A stretch of DNA of 64,000 bases from Cyanoderma ruficeps. Its lineage: Eukaryota > Chordata > Aves > Passeriformes > Timaliidae. Both the position numbers and the translations under genes were made by a program. Location of the stretch: NCBI GenBank assembly GCA_008694505.1, contig VZDJ01004378.1:8555472-8619471 (forward strand), given 5' to 3'. How positions within the stretch are numbered: the first letter of the stretch is position 1; each line of letters opens with the position of its first letter. Of this stretch, positions 25,937 to 37,900 are shown piece by piece. Under the pieces are notes generated by a model. That model did not search any database. It had not been told where the DNA came from and was given only the letters and a program-made list of their open reading frames with translations.

Positions 25937-28900
25937 CTGAAAGTAAAAAGACATGATTACTAGGCAGTCACACATTTTGTTTGAGAGGCTGAGATAAGAA
26001 TTTTAAAAAAGGAAAAATGAGCAAGTCTGGTTGTCTGAAATGACAATAAATAGCACACCCAAAAAATCAACTGCACAGTGCAGGGTATGCACAGTGTAGA
26101 AGAGTCATAGAGAAGAGCTGACAACACATGAGCCCTTCTTCCTATTTCTCCATCCATATGATGTTACGAAAGAGACTACAGATCCATATTTGTCCCTCAA
26201 CAAATGCTGAAATGAACACTCCCTGTGCTCTACCACATGATAGAAAGCACCATTCCCTGGACCCATACAGCCTACTTAAGAGTCTGAACCAGTGTTTTGT
26301 TACACTCTCTATTTTCTATGGAAAAAAACTATGGGTAAACAATCACCTTCTTTTGATGCCTAAAGTTAGGTAGACATCATGCATATATCTACATTAGACA
26401 TGCAAAAGAAGGGGTTTGACTTGGTTCTGGAACAATTTTGCAACAAGAAACTTCTCTAGCGTCGTGACTTGAAAGTGCAGATCCCATGTATAGGGACACT
26501 GCGTCCTGGATGCAACCAGAAGAGCAGTATCCCATGTTCATTTTATCTTCAGATTGTAGAGAGATTTCTAATTCTGAGTAGTTCTGAGACCACTTATTAT
26601 TTTATCTGGGCCATTAGAGTTAGGGAGCTCAGGACACTGTTGTATTTGCAAACCCCAGAACTTTCAACTTACTGTTTCACAGAAATGATCAAGTAAAAGT
26701 ATAAATGCTGGAAGAAATGTATTTGCCCTTACTGTGGTTGATCCCATGTAGACCTGGCTGGCAGGAGTGCAATGTGTTTGGTCTCTTCCATGTGACTTAT
26801 CAGTCCTCCTTTGGATTCAAATTTCTCCTGGCAGTTGTAACAACGACAATGATGGATTTCTCTTCTGATGAAATTCACTAGCTTTACTTGCTGATAGAAG
26901 TTCAGACCTGGGAGAGATGGTAGCAAACGAGTGCTTGGGCAACGTAAGTCTTAATTTAAAAACGCTTTCTTGGATTAAGCATAAGGATTATTAAGAGTTT
27001 ACTGAAGATAGCACTGCCTGCATGCTGTATCTTAGCAAATCAACTGAGTGTTTATTTGTTTATTCCCAACTACTGGGAAACCAATTCTTCTTTTAGTGCA
27101 AAAACTGCAAACATTTTGCTTCCTCTCAGTCTATGTCTTTAGGCTTAGTGACAGAGCTTCAGGAGGAGGCAAGTAGGTTGAAGAATATTGACAAATGAGA
27201 GAGAGACTGACTATTGGCATTGTACCCTGGCTTCCCTGGGACAGGCCCAGCAGGCAGACAGGATGCATGGTTTGTAGGATTCCCTGCCCTCCCTCTGCCT
27301 GTCTGAGCACAGTGACTTAAGGGACAGGGGCAGGGGTGATGAGTCCCTGCCTGGTGCAGCAGGCCTGTCTTCTCTGTGACTGCCCTGCCTCCCCAGGTGT
27401 AACAGGTGTGTGTCCCTGCAAGTGGAACCCAACATGAGGACAATCGTTCATCCAGCATGGAGGTGCCAGCAGGGTTAACTCAGCCTATGCTCTGCAAAAA
27501 ACCTGCCCCCATAAAGAAAAACAGACAGGTCATTGTCACAGAAGGATCCCTGCTGGAGGGAATGAAGGCCAAAATGCTAACCAGACTGACTTTAAGGGGA
27601 AGTCTGCCGCCTCCTTGGGGCTCAGGTTAAACGTGTGAGGAGAAACCCTCCTACCCTCATGGGTAATTATCTGTTAGTGGTTTTTCAGGTGGGCAGTGAT
27701 GAAGTTGCAACAAGATCACCTAGGGCAATCCAGAGAGACTGCAGGGCCTTGGGAAGACTGGTTAAGGGATCAGGAGCACAAGCAGTGTTTTCCTCCGTCC
27801 TTCCAGTTGCAAGGAGTAACAAGGGAAGAAAGGGGAAGAGCCGGCAGATCAATACCTGGTTCCAAGCTTGGTGTCACTGGGAGAATTTGGGGTTTTTGGA
27901 TCATGGGTGTGTCAACACAACCCCAGGCCTGCTGGTGACAGACAGGGTCAGGGGGAAAAGGATCCTTGCACAGGAATTAGCAGGGTTCATTGAGACAGTT
28001 TTAAACTAGATTTGAAGGGGGTAAGGGATAAAATCAGGGCCGTTAGAGCTGTGCCTGGGTCAGGATGTCAATGTATTATGTTTGACAAAGTGAAGTGCTG
28101 GGTCCTGCAACTGGGTCACACAACCCCAGGCAGTGTCACGGGCTGGGGGAAGCTGTGTGGTAGAAAAGGATGTAGAGGTGCTGGTGAAAGCAGCTGAACA
28201 TGAGCCAGCTGTGCCCAGGGGGCCAAGAAGGCCAGTGGCATCCTGGCCTGTATCAGCAGTAGTGTGGCCAGCAGGACCAGAGCAGGAATTGCCCCCCTGT
28301 TTAGCCCGGAGAAAAGGAGGCTCCAGACTGACTTAACTGCTCTCCACAGCTACCTGAAAGGAGGCTGTGGCCAACTAGGGGTCAGTCTCTTCTTTCAGGT
28401 AACAAGTGATAGGGGGAGATTTAAGTTGGTTATTAAGAAAAATTTCTTCACCAAAAGGATTGTCAAGCCTCGGCACAGGCTGCTCAGAGAAGTAGTTGAA
28501 TCACCACGCCTAGAGGTATTTAAAATATGTGTAGATGTGGCATTCAGGGACATAGTTATGTGGTGGACTTGGCAGTGCTGGGTTAATAGGGTCAATGATC
28601 TGAAAGGTCTTCCACAACCTAAATGATTCTATTCTACAGCAGAAAGCAAACACTGGCCAAACAAAGCTTCTACCTTCCAAGTAAGCATCTACAGGCATAA
28701 TAATAATAACAACAACAAGAAGAACAATAAAAATAATAGTACTTCCAAGTCTCCAGCAGCCAGACCTGGAACTCATAGAGCAGGTATTTGTAGAAGCTAC
28801 TCTGCAGCAGAATCCTAAGGGTCTAAAGAAAACAGCACACATCCTTGGCAGTAACAGTTCCATAAAAATAAAGTGTTCTTGGCTTGCTTTTTTAAGCTGG

Positions 28901-31900
28901 CAGAAACAGTTGCCATAATGGAAAAGTTAAATGTCTCCACAAAAATAAACCAAATAAACTTGTTTTCCACTATTCTTATGATGTGGTTTTCTCCACACTA
29001 GTGGCAAATGCTGACAATTACAGCACCTCTTACTCACCATGCTCTGACTTTATTTTAGGAAAGTGAAATCCATGTGATTTCTGGAGGAAAAAAAAAGGGA
29101 AGAAAAAACCCAAACTTATTTCCACTACTTCTATTCTTCCAAGTTAAAAACAGCTCAGCTTTTCATGGGCTGACACAGACATACACATATAGACACACAG
29201 ACATGAGTGCATGAAACAAACCCCGAAAGTTTTGGTTCACCAGAAACTTTTGCATTCATATTTAATATGCTTAAATAGTTTACTAAAACTGAAACACAGA
29301 TGCTTACCATAAAATATATTAAATCATGAAACCACTATGATATCAAAGATGCTGTTTCTTTACTGCCTGTAGCAGTCTGTACACTCACAAGTAATAGCTA
29401 GTCATACTCTTAATGTAAATGGTTTAAAGAACAGATGCTGGAGGTGCATGCAGTACTTTGGTTCTGTGCTGAAGAGGGCATTCTAACGCAGCAGCTGATT
29501 TGACCTTAATAAAGGTGTTGCAAACTCAAATTATAATTTCAAAGTGATGAAAAAACTGTTACTTAAAAGAAGTCTTACCTGCATGTGAAGATACAGTTTT
29601 TCTGTGGTGTCTGCTTGTTGTTCACAAAACAGGCAAACTGCACATACAGGGTGCTCCTCCCAGTCAGACCAATCTCTTATGAATAAACGTCAAAAAGATT
29701 CATTTAGTTGTGGAAAAGAGAAGAGACATTTTGAAAAAGGGCAATTCAGATTCTGCTTTCACAGCACTGGATATAAATCCAGAGAAACTGAATATTTTAA
29801 AGAAGTGGAAAAGACAGTGTGGATTTATAGCTGGATACATGATTATAATCTGGTGTAGAGCCTAAAAAAATTACAAATTTGAGAATAACTGAGCATTTAA
29901 TATTGGATAATTCCTATGCAGACAGGCATTTAATCCTACTTGAAACTGTCTGCTGTAATAAACAGAATACAAACTTCAATTTCTATCTAGTTTGGCAAGT
30001 CATTAAATACTGCTTTCAGTATTTATTTTTTAAGGTCTTCTAAAATTCTTGTATACCTTTCTAATCTTTCAATTCACCAGCCAAAGTCATAATCATCAGG
30101 AAGAGATAACTCTGTTATTTACTTATGAAATATTAATTACTCACTTATGCTACATTTAGACATGGACACAGAGAACACTTTACCAAAACATCCATTACAA
30201 TTCCAGTACTGCTGAGAGATAGAACTATTACTGCAACCAGGTAGAGTTCAGTAAAATTAACCTTGAATCACAGAGAGAAGCAAGAAGATCAGGGACCGTG
30301 ATATCCATAAATTATTTCTTGCTTATTCAATTTTCTATGGCCAAGGAAACCACCTCTGCAGTGATCTGAGGGCCTGGACCACAGAAAAATGTAGAGGAGG
30401 CTCACACAATCAGCACTGCTGAGAAACTTCCTTTGAAATCCTTCTTTAATCTCTAGTTACTACCTTTTTGTCAATATTTTTCATACCATTTCTTCTTCAT
30501 ACTGACATTTTTGATGCCTACTTTTAATTTTTAAATTCAAGCAAAAGCTGCTCAACTGTCTTCTGGTGCAAAAGTCAAAAAGAATGTGCTTTGTCTACAT
30601 CATTACAAACACAGAAGGCTCTCATTTGAGCTCTAGGGAAACAAAAAACAGGCTAGTGGTTGAAATATGAAATTTACAGCTCTCATTGCTGAGAAGTGTT
30701 TTTAATGAGGACAATTTGGAGTTGATTTGATTGGCTTAAATGAATTTAAACTGTGTGCTAACTGTGCACAGCATTTTCCCTGCATCTACTTTAAAAAATA
30801 ATGGTCCTGCAAGTCTGTGTAATAGGTACATAAGTAACTCTTACTCTTCTAGGTTATCTAGTAATTCCTGGTCATCCTCTGACTGCACTTCTTCCCAGGA
30901 CTTTCCAAATTCCTGGGAGGAGAAAAGAAAAGATAAAAACATTTCCTGATACTCATCACACATTGTCATTCAATTCAATGAACATCAATGACAAGAAGTC
31001 ACAATTGTTATTTTATTATGGATCACTTCAGTATTGCTGTGAGTAAAAGGTAGTCATACAATACTGCTTTAGTAAGAATTTTTAAAATAAGAATTATTTT
31101 CATCTTTTAACAGGGCATTTCCCACACTATAGCTGAGAGGAAGATGATTTGGCACAGAGTTCTCAAGAAAACCAGTGTTGCAACACTTCCAAAGTGTCCC
31201 TGAGGTGGGTACGTTATCTGCCCTCAATCCAATGTGCCTACCTTGCTTTTCAAGCAGCATGTGCTGCTCAATACAGCTGCCACACCTGAGGCTTCAGCTG
31301 GCACAGCTACACCAGTCAGTGCCTACGCCTTCAAGGCTGTTCAAGGCTGTGCCACTGAAAACACGGTGTAAACTTAGCTCTGGAGTGCTCCAGAAAGGCA
31401 CTGTGAGCCAGGGCACAGACCTCTGAGAGAGACTCCAGTCTATCTTCCCTCCTCTTCTCAGACATGAACGTAAGCACAGCTATTCATGGTGTTCTGCTCT
31501 TCCTTTTACTTTTTGTGTTGTTTATTTATACCTTAAAGACCTTCAGCATGAAGTATATCACAATACATTTGTGCCAGCGTTCAGCACAATGGCAAGCACT
31601 CTCAGCATGACTGAGATATAAATAACAGGCAATAAAAAGCTGAAGGGCTCTACTCAAATACCAGCAGTGATCTTTAGCTAGTGTTTTTCTTTCCTCAGAT
31701 TCTTCTTGTCTTTAAAAATAAACCCAAGCAAACCACCAGTAATCACAATAGTATTTTTGAACCCGTACTTTTGATGGCTGTAGAGGATTCACAAAGATTA
31801 TACTTGATGACCTTGTCCCCATTAAAAAAAAAAGACAGCTAATAAGATAATATTTTAATTGATTTTATTAAAATATTCCTACTAATAAATATATTTAATA

Positions 31901-34900
31901 ACATCCTTAGTAACAAGTATGATTATTGCCTTTATGGGTGTTTGGAAAAAGAAGGAAAAAATATCCATCATTTAACAATTTACTGAGAATTTTTAAAGCT
32001 GTTAGTGTCTATGAGCAAAATGATAAACAATTGTCTCTAGACAGCTCTAAACATAATGCCATCATATAATTTAGTGACACTACACGGTAGTGTGTGAGCT
32101 CTCTGAGAAGGGAGACTCATTACTGTCACCATTACTGTGAGATAACATGAAGCCATTAACACCTCTCACCACATGTTCTCCCGGCTGCACACTAGTTTTC
32201 TGTGTCTGCTCATGTTAACACCTTAATGAGCAGATAGTGGCTCGCAACCACTGCAAAATGAAGATGAATGCTCACCATTTTTACCTTTACCAGCTCAAAG
32301 TATATCAGCATAAGAGAGTATGTTCAAAACAGCAGCCAATATTAAGCTTCACCTTCTAATTGAAGGTGAAAGAGAAAAAACATGCCTGAGCTTTGTTATT
32401 GCTGATGTTTTTTATGCTCTTTCTGTGAAGAAGGCAGAGAGGGAGCTTGTAAGATGTATCCGTTTCCCTCATCTATTTATATTCAGAAGAGAAGAAAAAA
32501 AGGAAAAAGCGAAAAGCTAACCAGGTCTTGTATCACTGGAAAATTGCATGGTGAAAGGATAACTACTAACACTGTGATGAAAGTGCCAGGAGACTGAATC
32601 TGAGCAATTGGGTGGAAAAGAGTTCTTTGAAACATTCTTAAAAACCTTTCAGGGTTTTTTTAGTATTTTTCTTTTTATTTTAACACTTTTTCAGTTCTCC
32701 AGCTTGATGGGCATCTGGGACCAAAGGTGCCTCTGTTAAGTATTCAACTTTCTTTGCTTTTTCATTCAAGATGCAAGAGCTGCCAGGAATGATCTCTAGA
32801 GATTCCCAAGAAAGTCTTTAAAAACCAGAGAAAAAATGAGACTTGACATTGTTAATAGTTCAAATACTAGAAAATGCATAATTAAAAAACCCCTGAAGAC
32901 CTTGCTATATATTCAAGAGAAAACAACTTTTTCTTTTAAATACTTTCTGTGTACCTCACAGAGAGGATGATCCTATAGGAAAGTGAGAACATGCAAATGT
33001 GTGTGGTTTGATTATTTCCTCTTCCAAAAATGTAGTCTAAATGCACAGAGATGAAATGCCTCACTGGCAATTTACCTTCTCAACCTGAGTGCAGTTCTAA
33101 AGGCAGAAAGTCTGTGTGCCTCACTGAGGTAGCGCACCCCAGCTTGAAAAAAATGCAGAGATGGGAGAAACTAGAAACAGCAGCTGGTATCTCTGCTCCC
33201 TGAAGAGCAGCTCCCAAACTACATGCAAATGGAGTTCCAGGCCTGTGGAGCTCAGAAACTCCAAACATATGTTGATTTCCCCAGCAAATTGTCTCTTGCC
33301 CTTCTTCTCACCTGTCTTGCTGTGATCATCTGAGTTTTCTGTTTTACATAGCTGGAGAACTCAAGCTAGTCTATCAGGAAGAAGAGATGGCCTTATCCCA
33401 ACATTAGTTAATACACATCGGACGAGTTACAATGTAAAGCATTCCCCAGTTGGGGGATTTTATTAAATCTTGAACCATCACCAACTGACGAAGGGTTTCC
33501 CTTTACTATTTTACAAAATACACACCACGTAAATCAAAAGAGGCTAAATATAAGTAGTGACTCCCATAATAAAATATTCTTCCCCTGTCCCCCAACAGAT
33601 AATAGTGATGACCCACAGAGCCTGGCAATAAGGAGAAAACATCTTTTTATCTTTGAGGAAAATAAAGGCTTTATGAAAGAAGTTTTCTAGAACATAGTAG
33701 GTACCGTTTTCCAGCTGCCTAGCTTAGTTATAAGTATATTAATTACAGTGATGTTACATATTGTAGACACATGCCATTAGTCAATTTGAAAATAGACATC
33801 TGGGCTTCCTACAAAGGATACTCTGTACCTAAAAGTGCTGCTGGTAACAATCAGGTGAACACAGAAAGGAAGGCCTTGTCAGTCTGGGTTTGCCTCAGTT
33901 CCTCTGGGAGTAAGAGAGCTTTAATGCTGCCTTCTGTTCTTTATGGCCTTCAGCAGGCACCACAGATGACAAAGTTCTTCCCCCTCCATTTTTACTTGGC
34001 TCTTTGTGCAAGGTGTGTCGTGGGGCCACAGGATAATACATGCAGAGATACAATGAAATCAGGTTGGAAGTGGGTGTTTTTGAAGAAAAGAAAAATAAGG
34101 AATTCTACATCTATATATCATGGATACATTGTTGCTCAGTAGTCCAGCACCAGCTCAGCTCTCTGAATTAGCACTTCAAGCCATTCTGTAGGATTGGTAT
34201 AATCTTCCATACTTACACAATAGGGACAAAAGACCTCCAAATCCACTGGGGAATAATTTCAGATATGATATGTAAACCATGTTTGTGTCTTTGAAACTGT
34301 ATAATCCCCTGGATATTTAGAGCAATGTGAAGCACAGACGTCTAATGCTCATAGGTAAAAATGAGTAAACCTTGATAGTACACATTAAAAAAATAATTTC
34401 TGGTATGTTGTGAGGTGTTAGAGGAGAGGAAACAAAATCACTACATTGAGCCATTACAAAAAGCAGATCTGGTGTAATATCTAGAATTTACTGAATATCG
34501 ACTCCACTTGGAAAAAACCCATTGTATCACATTTAATATAAGTATCACATTTAATATAATCTACTGTAGAGCATATATGTGCAGTACAGAATACTTTTTC
34601 TTTACAATGTAAAGGCCAATCTACTGAAATCCTAGTGAACAAACTGAGGTTCTTCCTTTCAGTCTTCTTGTCTCTGTGCAGAAAAAAAAGGGGTTGCCAA
34701 AGCCTGTTTGGAAAGCAAACACTTTCCATTATGTAGGATCGCTCCTAAAAATCTCCTGTGTACAAATATACATTTTATAGTGAACTATGTTATAAGTATT
34801 TAAGACAGAGTTTTTAGTCTGTTTTCAATTTTTTTGTTTTGAAAATTCTTTCTTTAAAAGAAAAAAATGTCAGAAATTCTGATGTGGGTGTAGTCTGAAG

Positions 34901-37900
34901 GATCAGAAAGGCAGTGTAAAAACAGTCCCCTGAGTAGACTGTATTATAGACAACTTAAAATGTGTGTAAAGACAACATGGTGTAGCAGAGCATGTAGAGC
35001 CAGACAAAGAATTGTGATCATTCAAGTATGTCCCAGAAGATGTACGGGCACAGATCCTGCATACGCAGTACCCACTGCCCAATTTTAAACATTTTGGTGG
35101 TTTGACACAGCTCATTTGAGTTACATTTACTATTGTCTGTAATTTAAAGAACCTGAAAGAACACATGCCCAAGTGATGCTCCTCAGTGACCATTACCCAA
35201 GCTGGTTCAGGCTGGCACGTGAAGGCCCTCTGCCAGGTTCTGGCCAGAATCCCAGCTACAGGCAGAGGGGTCCATGGCCCTGACTGTTAAACAGTTTGCA
35301 CGTTCTGTGGCCACACAAGCAGCACCACTCAGACCACACCTGGATGTGGTTCAGGAAGCACACAGGCCACAGATCATTCTCAGATGACAGGCATGGGCAA
35401 GGCCACCAGTTTTGGAGCAACTGGAGAAAAGAGGTTAGATATGTGAACATTAGTCTTGCTGTTGTATTTATTTTGGTATATTCTGCTTATTAACATGGCA
35501 CAGCCATTGTGTGTGTTATGACCTCCCTGCCTGTCTCTCAAATTTCTCAAGCAGGACTTCATGGTTCTCAGAGATTCTGGGTAGTCATCTAGCTCAATTT
35601 CCTGATCTAAGATGGAACAGATTTAAATGTGAACAATGAATGCAAATGAGAAACAAAAGATAATTTTAAAGGATGCCAAATTCTGAAAACATAATATTAT
35701 GTGCAGGACAAGCAGAGAAGAAAGAAACTATTAAAATCACTTAAAACAATTACATTAAATTAAAATCTGTTAACTTCCAAAGGAGAAGTAAATGCTCAGT
35801 TCTGTTGAGGATCTAAGAACGTCTACCCTACACAGCTTAACAACTTTTTCCTCACTGTGCAACAAACACAAATCAGTTTTCAAAGTTGTGAAATTTGAAT
35901 ATCTCGAAAAAAACCCCCAGGTCTCAGATCATTGATCTTTGGAAGAAAAATATAAAATATCACCAAGGGAACTCATTCTGTCTTGAGTACAAGGGACTCG
36001 GTAGAGCACTGAACATACAAAATTCTGTTCTCAGTATTAAAGTAACACCCATGGAGAGAAATTAAAAAGAGTAGGTAAAACAGTCAAGAATACCTATTTA
36101 TAACCTGGATATTAGCACATGTAGAAGGCACAAAGACTACTTCAGGTGAACTATAGTTATTTCTGGGACAGAACATAGCAGCTTTTGAAGCAGCTGCTAT
36201 ATTCATAAGTTGAAGGTAGCAAGTAAAAATCTGTTGCATACACATGCACACACTCTCAAAGATCTGAGATAAAAAAATATTTAGCAACATACACCTACCT
36301 GGAGGCTAAAAACTAACTATTTTTCTTTCATTTCTGTGTCTTTCATTTTCCTCCTCTTTGCATTTAATTTACCCTCTGAAGAGCACTTCCAGCTTAAGGT
36401 TTATAGAAAATGAGCTCAAAACCTACTTGCTTTAAGTTAGACCTCCATTTATTTCATTGCTCTATCTCACTTTCCCTTCTGTTTTTAAGCAGAGACTGAG
36501 CACTAATGACATGATGATTAGTGTCTCTTCGAGCTACATTCTTGCATCTCTCAAAATCAAATCTCAACAAAAAGCATTTACGAGTGCTTAGTTTGACAAT
36601 TATCCAGAATATCATACCACAAATAAGCCGACTTCTTAAGAATCCTTCACTTGATTTTTGACCTTTATACTAATTGCTAGTTTGGATTTATTCATTTTTA
36701 ACTACATAATGTCTGTATCTCTGTAGTCAATTTGCTAATTATTCACAGAACTACTTACCAAGTAATTAATGATATAAAATTTGTCATATTCTTTATTTTT
36801 GGCATTGATTCTGCGATGCTGCTTCTTCCTCATGTGATCTTTAAGTGTGTTTTTGTCTCTGAAGACTTTTTCACAATATAAACACTGCAAGCTAAGATAG
36901 AAAGATAAACAGGTCAATATGTTAAAATGAAAATAGTACAAAATAATAAACTTAAATAAGCTGGAGTTATACGTAGTAAGATTAACCTAAGCATGTCAGA
37001 GCAAATTAAAAGAAACAGAAAGCTAATTAAAAAAAAATTACATGATAATCTTAGATCACAGTAGAGTCAATCAAACAGAAGTAACAATGACAGAAAATTA
37101 AAAATATAGGTTACAAAAAAGTTTACTGTTTGCCCTGTATGCAAAGTGGGAGAAAAGTCTGATTACCTGAAGTAGGCACAGTAAGGCTGCTGATTGCTCA
37201 CTGTGTGAGCTCTGTAACTCAGCATGGACTTACATTGACATTCAATCCCCCTGTAATTGTTTCTTTGTTATTCAGAATGAAAAAAACCAAACTCTGAACA
37301 TACTACTTATCTTTTGAAACAACTAAAATTAGTTAAAGAGAAAGTTTTTATAGTTCTACCTCAACAGGGAGGATAAATGAAAATTTGCCAGGGTGGTCAA
37401 TGGGTTTTGAAATCCTAAGAAGTAAAATTCAGTAAGTAAATTCATATCTACACACACAGACAGAAGTATATATACTTCCTAGATAGACATACACATATGT
37501 ACATAGACATGAAGATATTATTTAGGCGTATATACACATTATTTGAGAAGGTGAAAACATTCATTAACAAATGAGAATTTTACCACAGTATGTCTTCCAG
37601 AGCAATTCAAACAAAACAGAAGTATATGCACTGCATCATAAAACTGTTTTGGTTCCAGATTCCCCTCAGATGTTTTGTGTGGAGCAGGAATTCGGGATTC
37701 TCAGTATCATTTGCCTTTCAAGACATTTAAGAAGTTCTGAGTTCTCCCTGTGCTTGCAGACTTCAAATCAAGATTGTCTTTCTGGTGAATCATAGGTCTG
37801 ATGCCCGGATAGATCTATGAATTTTAATATCTGATTTGCTCCACCTGCTAACAGCAAAGTGTTTGCTCTATTTGAGAAAGGCATTCCCACAAAGGGTACA

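Larger units (their letters stand above)
26908..29037 (-). other. ZNF277 intron 10, containing a CR1 in antisense
   Basis: This 2.1-kb intron is largely occupied by a CR1 LINE inserted against the direction of the gene. A mixed AAT/AAC-rich simple repeat (28,696-28,738) follows the CR1 3' end. Confidence 0.85.
30913..36758 (-). other. ZNF277 intron 7
   Basis: A 5.8-kb GT-AG intron. It holds the hairpin at 31,849 and the 18-bp duplication at 34,524. No other exon-like or mobile sequence is recognised. Confidence 0.85.

Noticed and set aside
29673..29674. Alternative acceptor AG two bases into ZNF277 exon 9
   Set aside because: Its use would shift the frame and destroy finger 4, while the upstream AG gives an uninterrupted match to the family.
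35560..35625. Possible CR1-like stretch (AGTCATCTAGCTCAATTTCC)
   Set aside because: A faint likeness to the reversed CR1 3' end only; too short and diverged to support a call.
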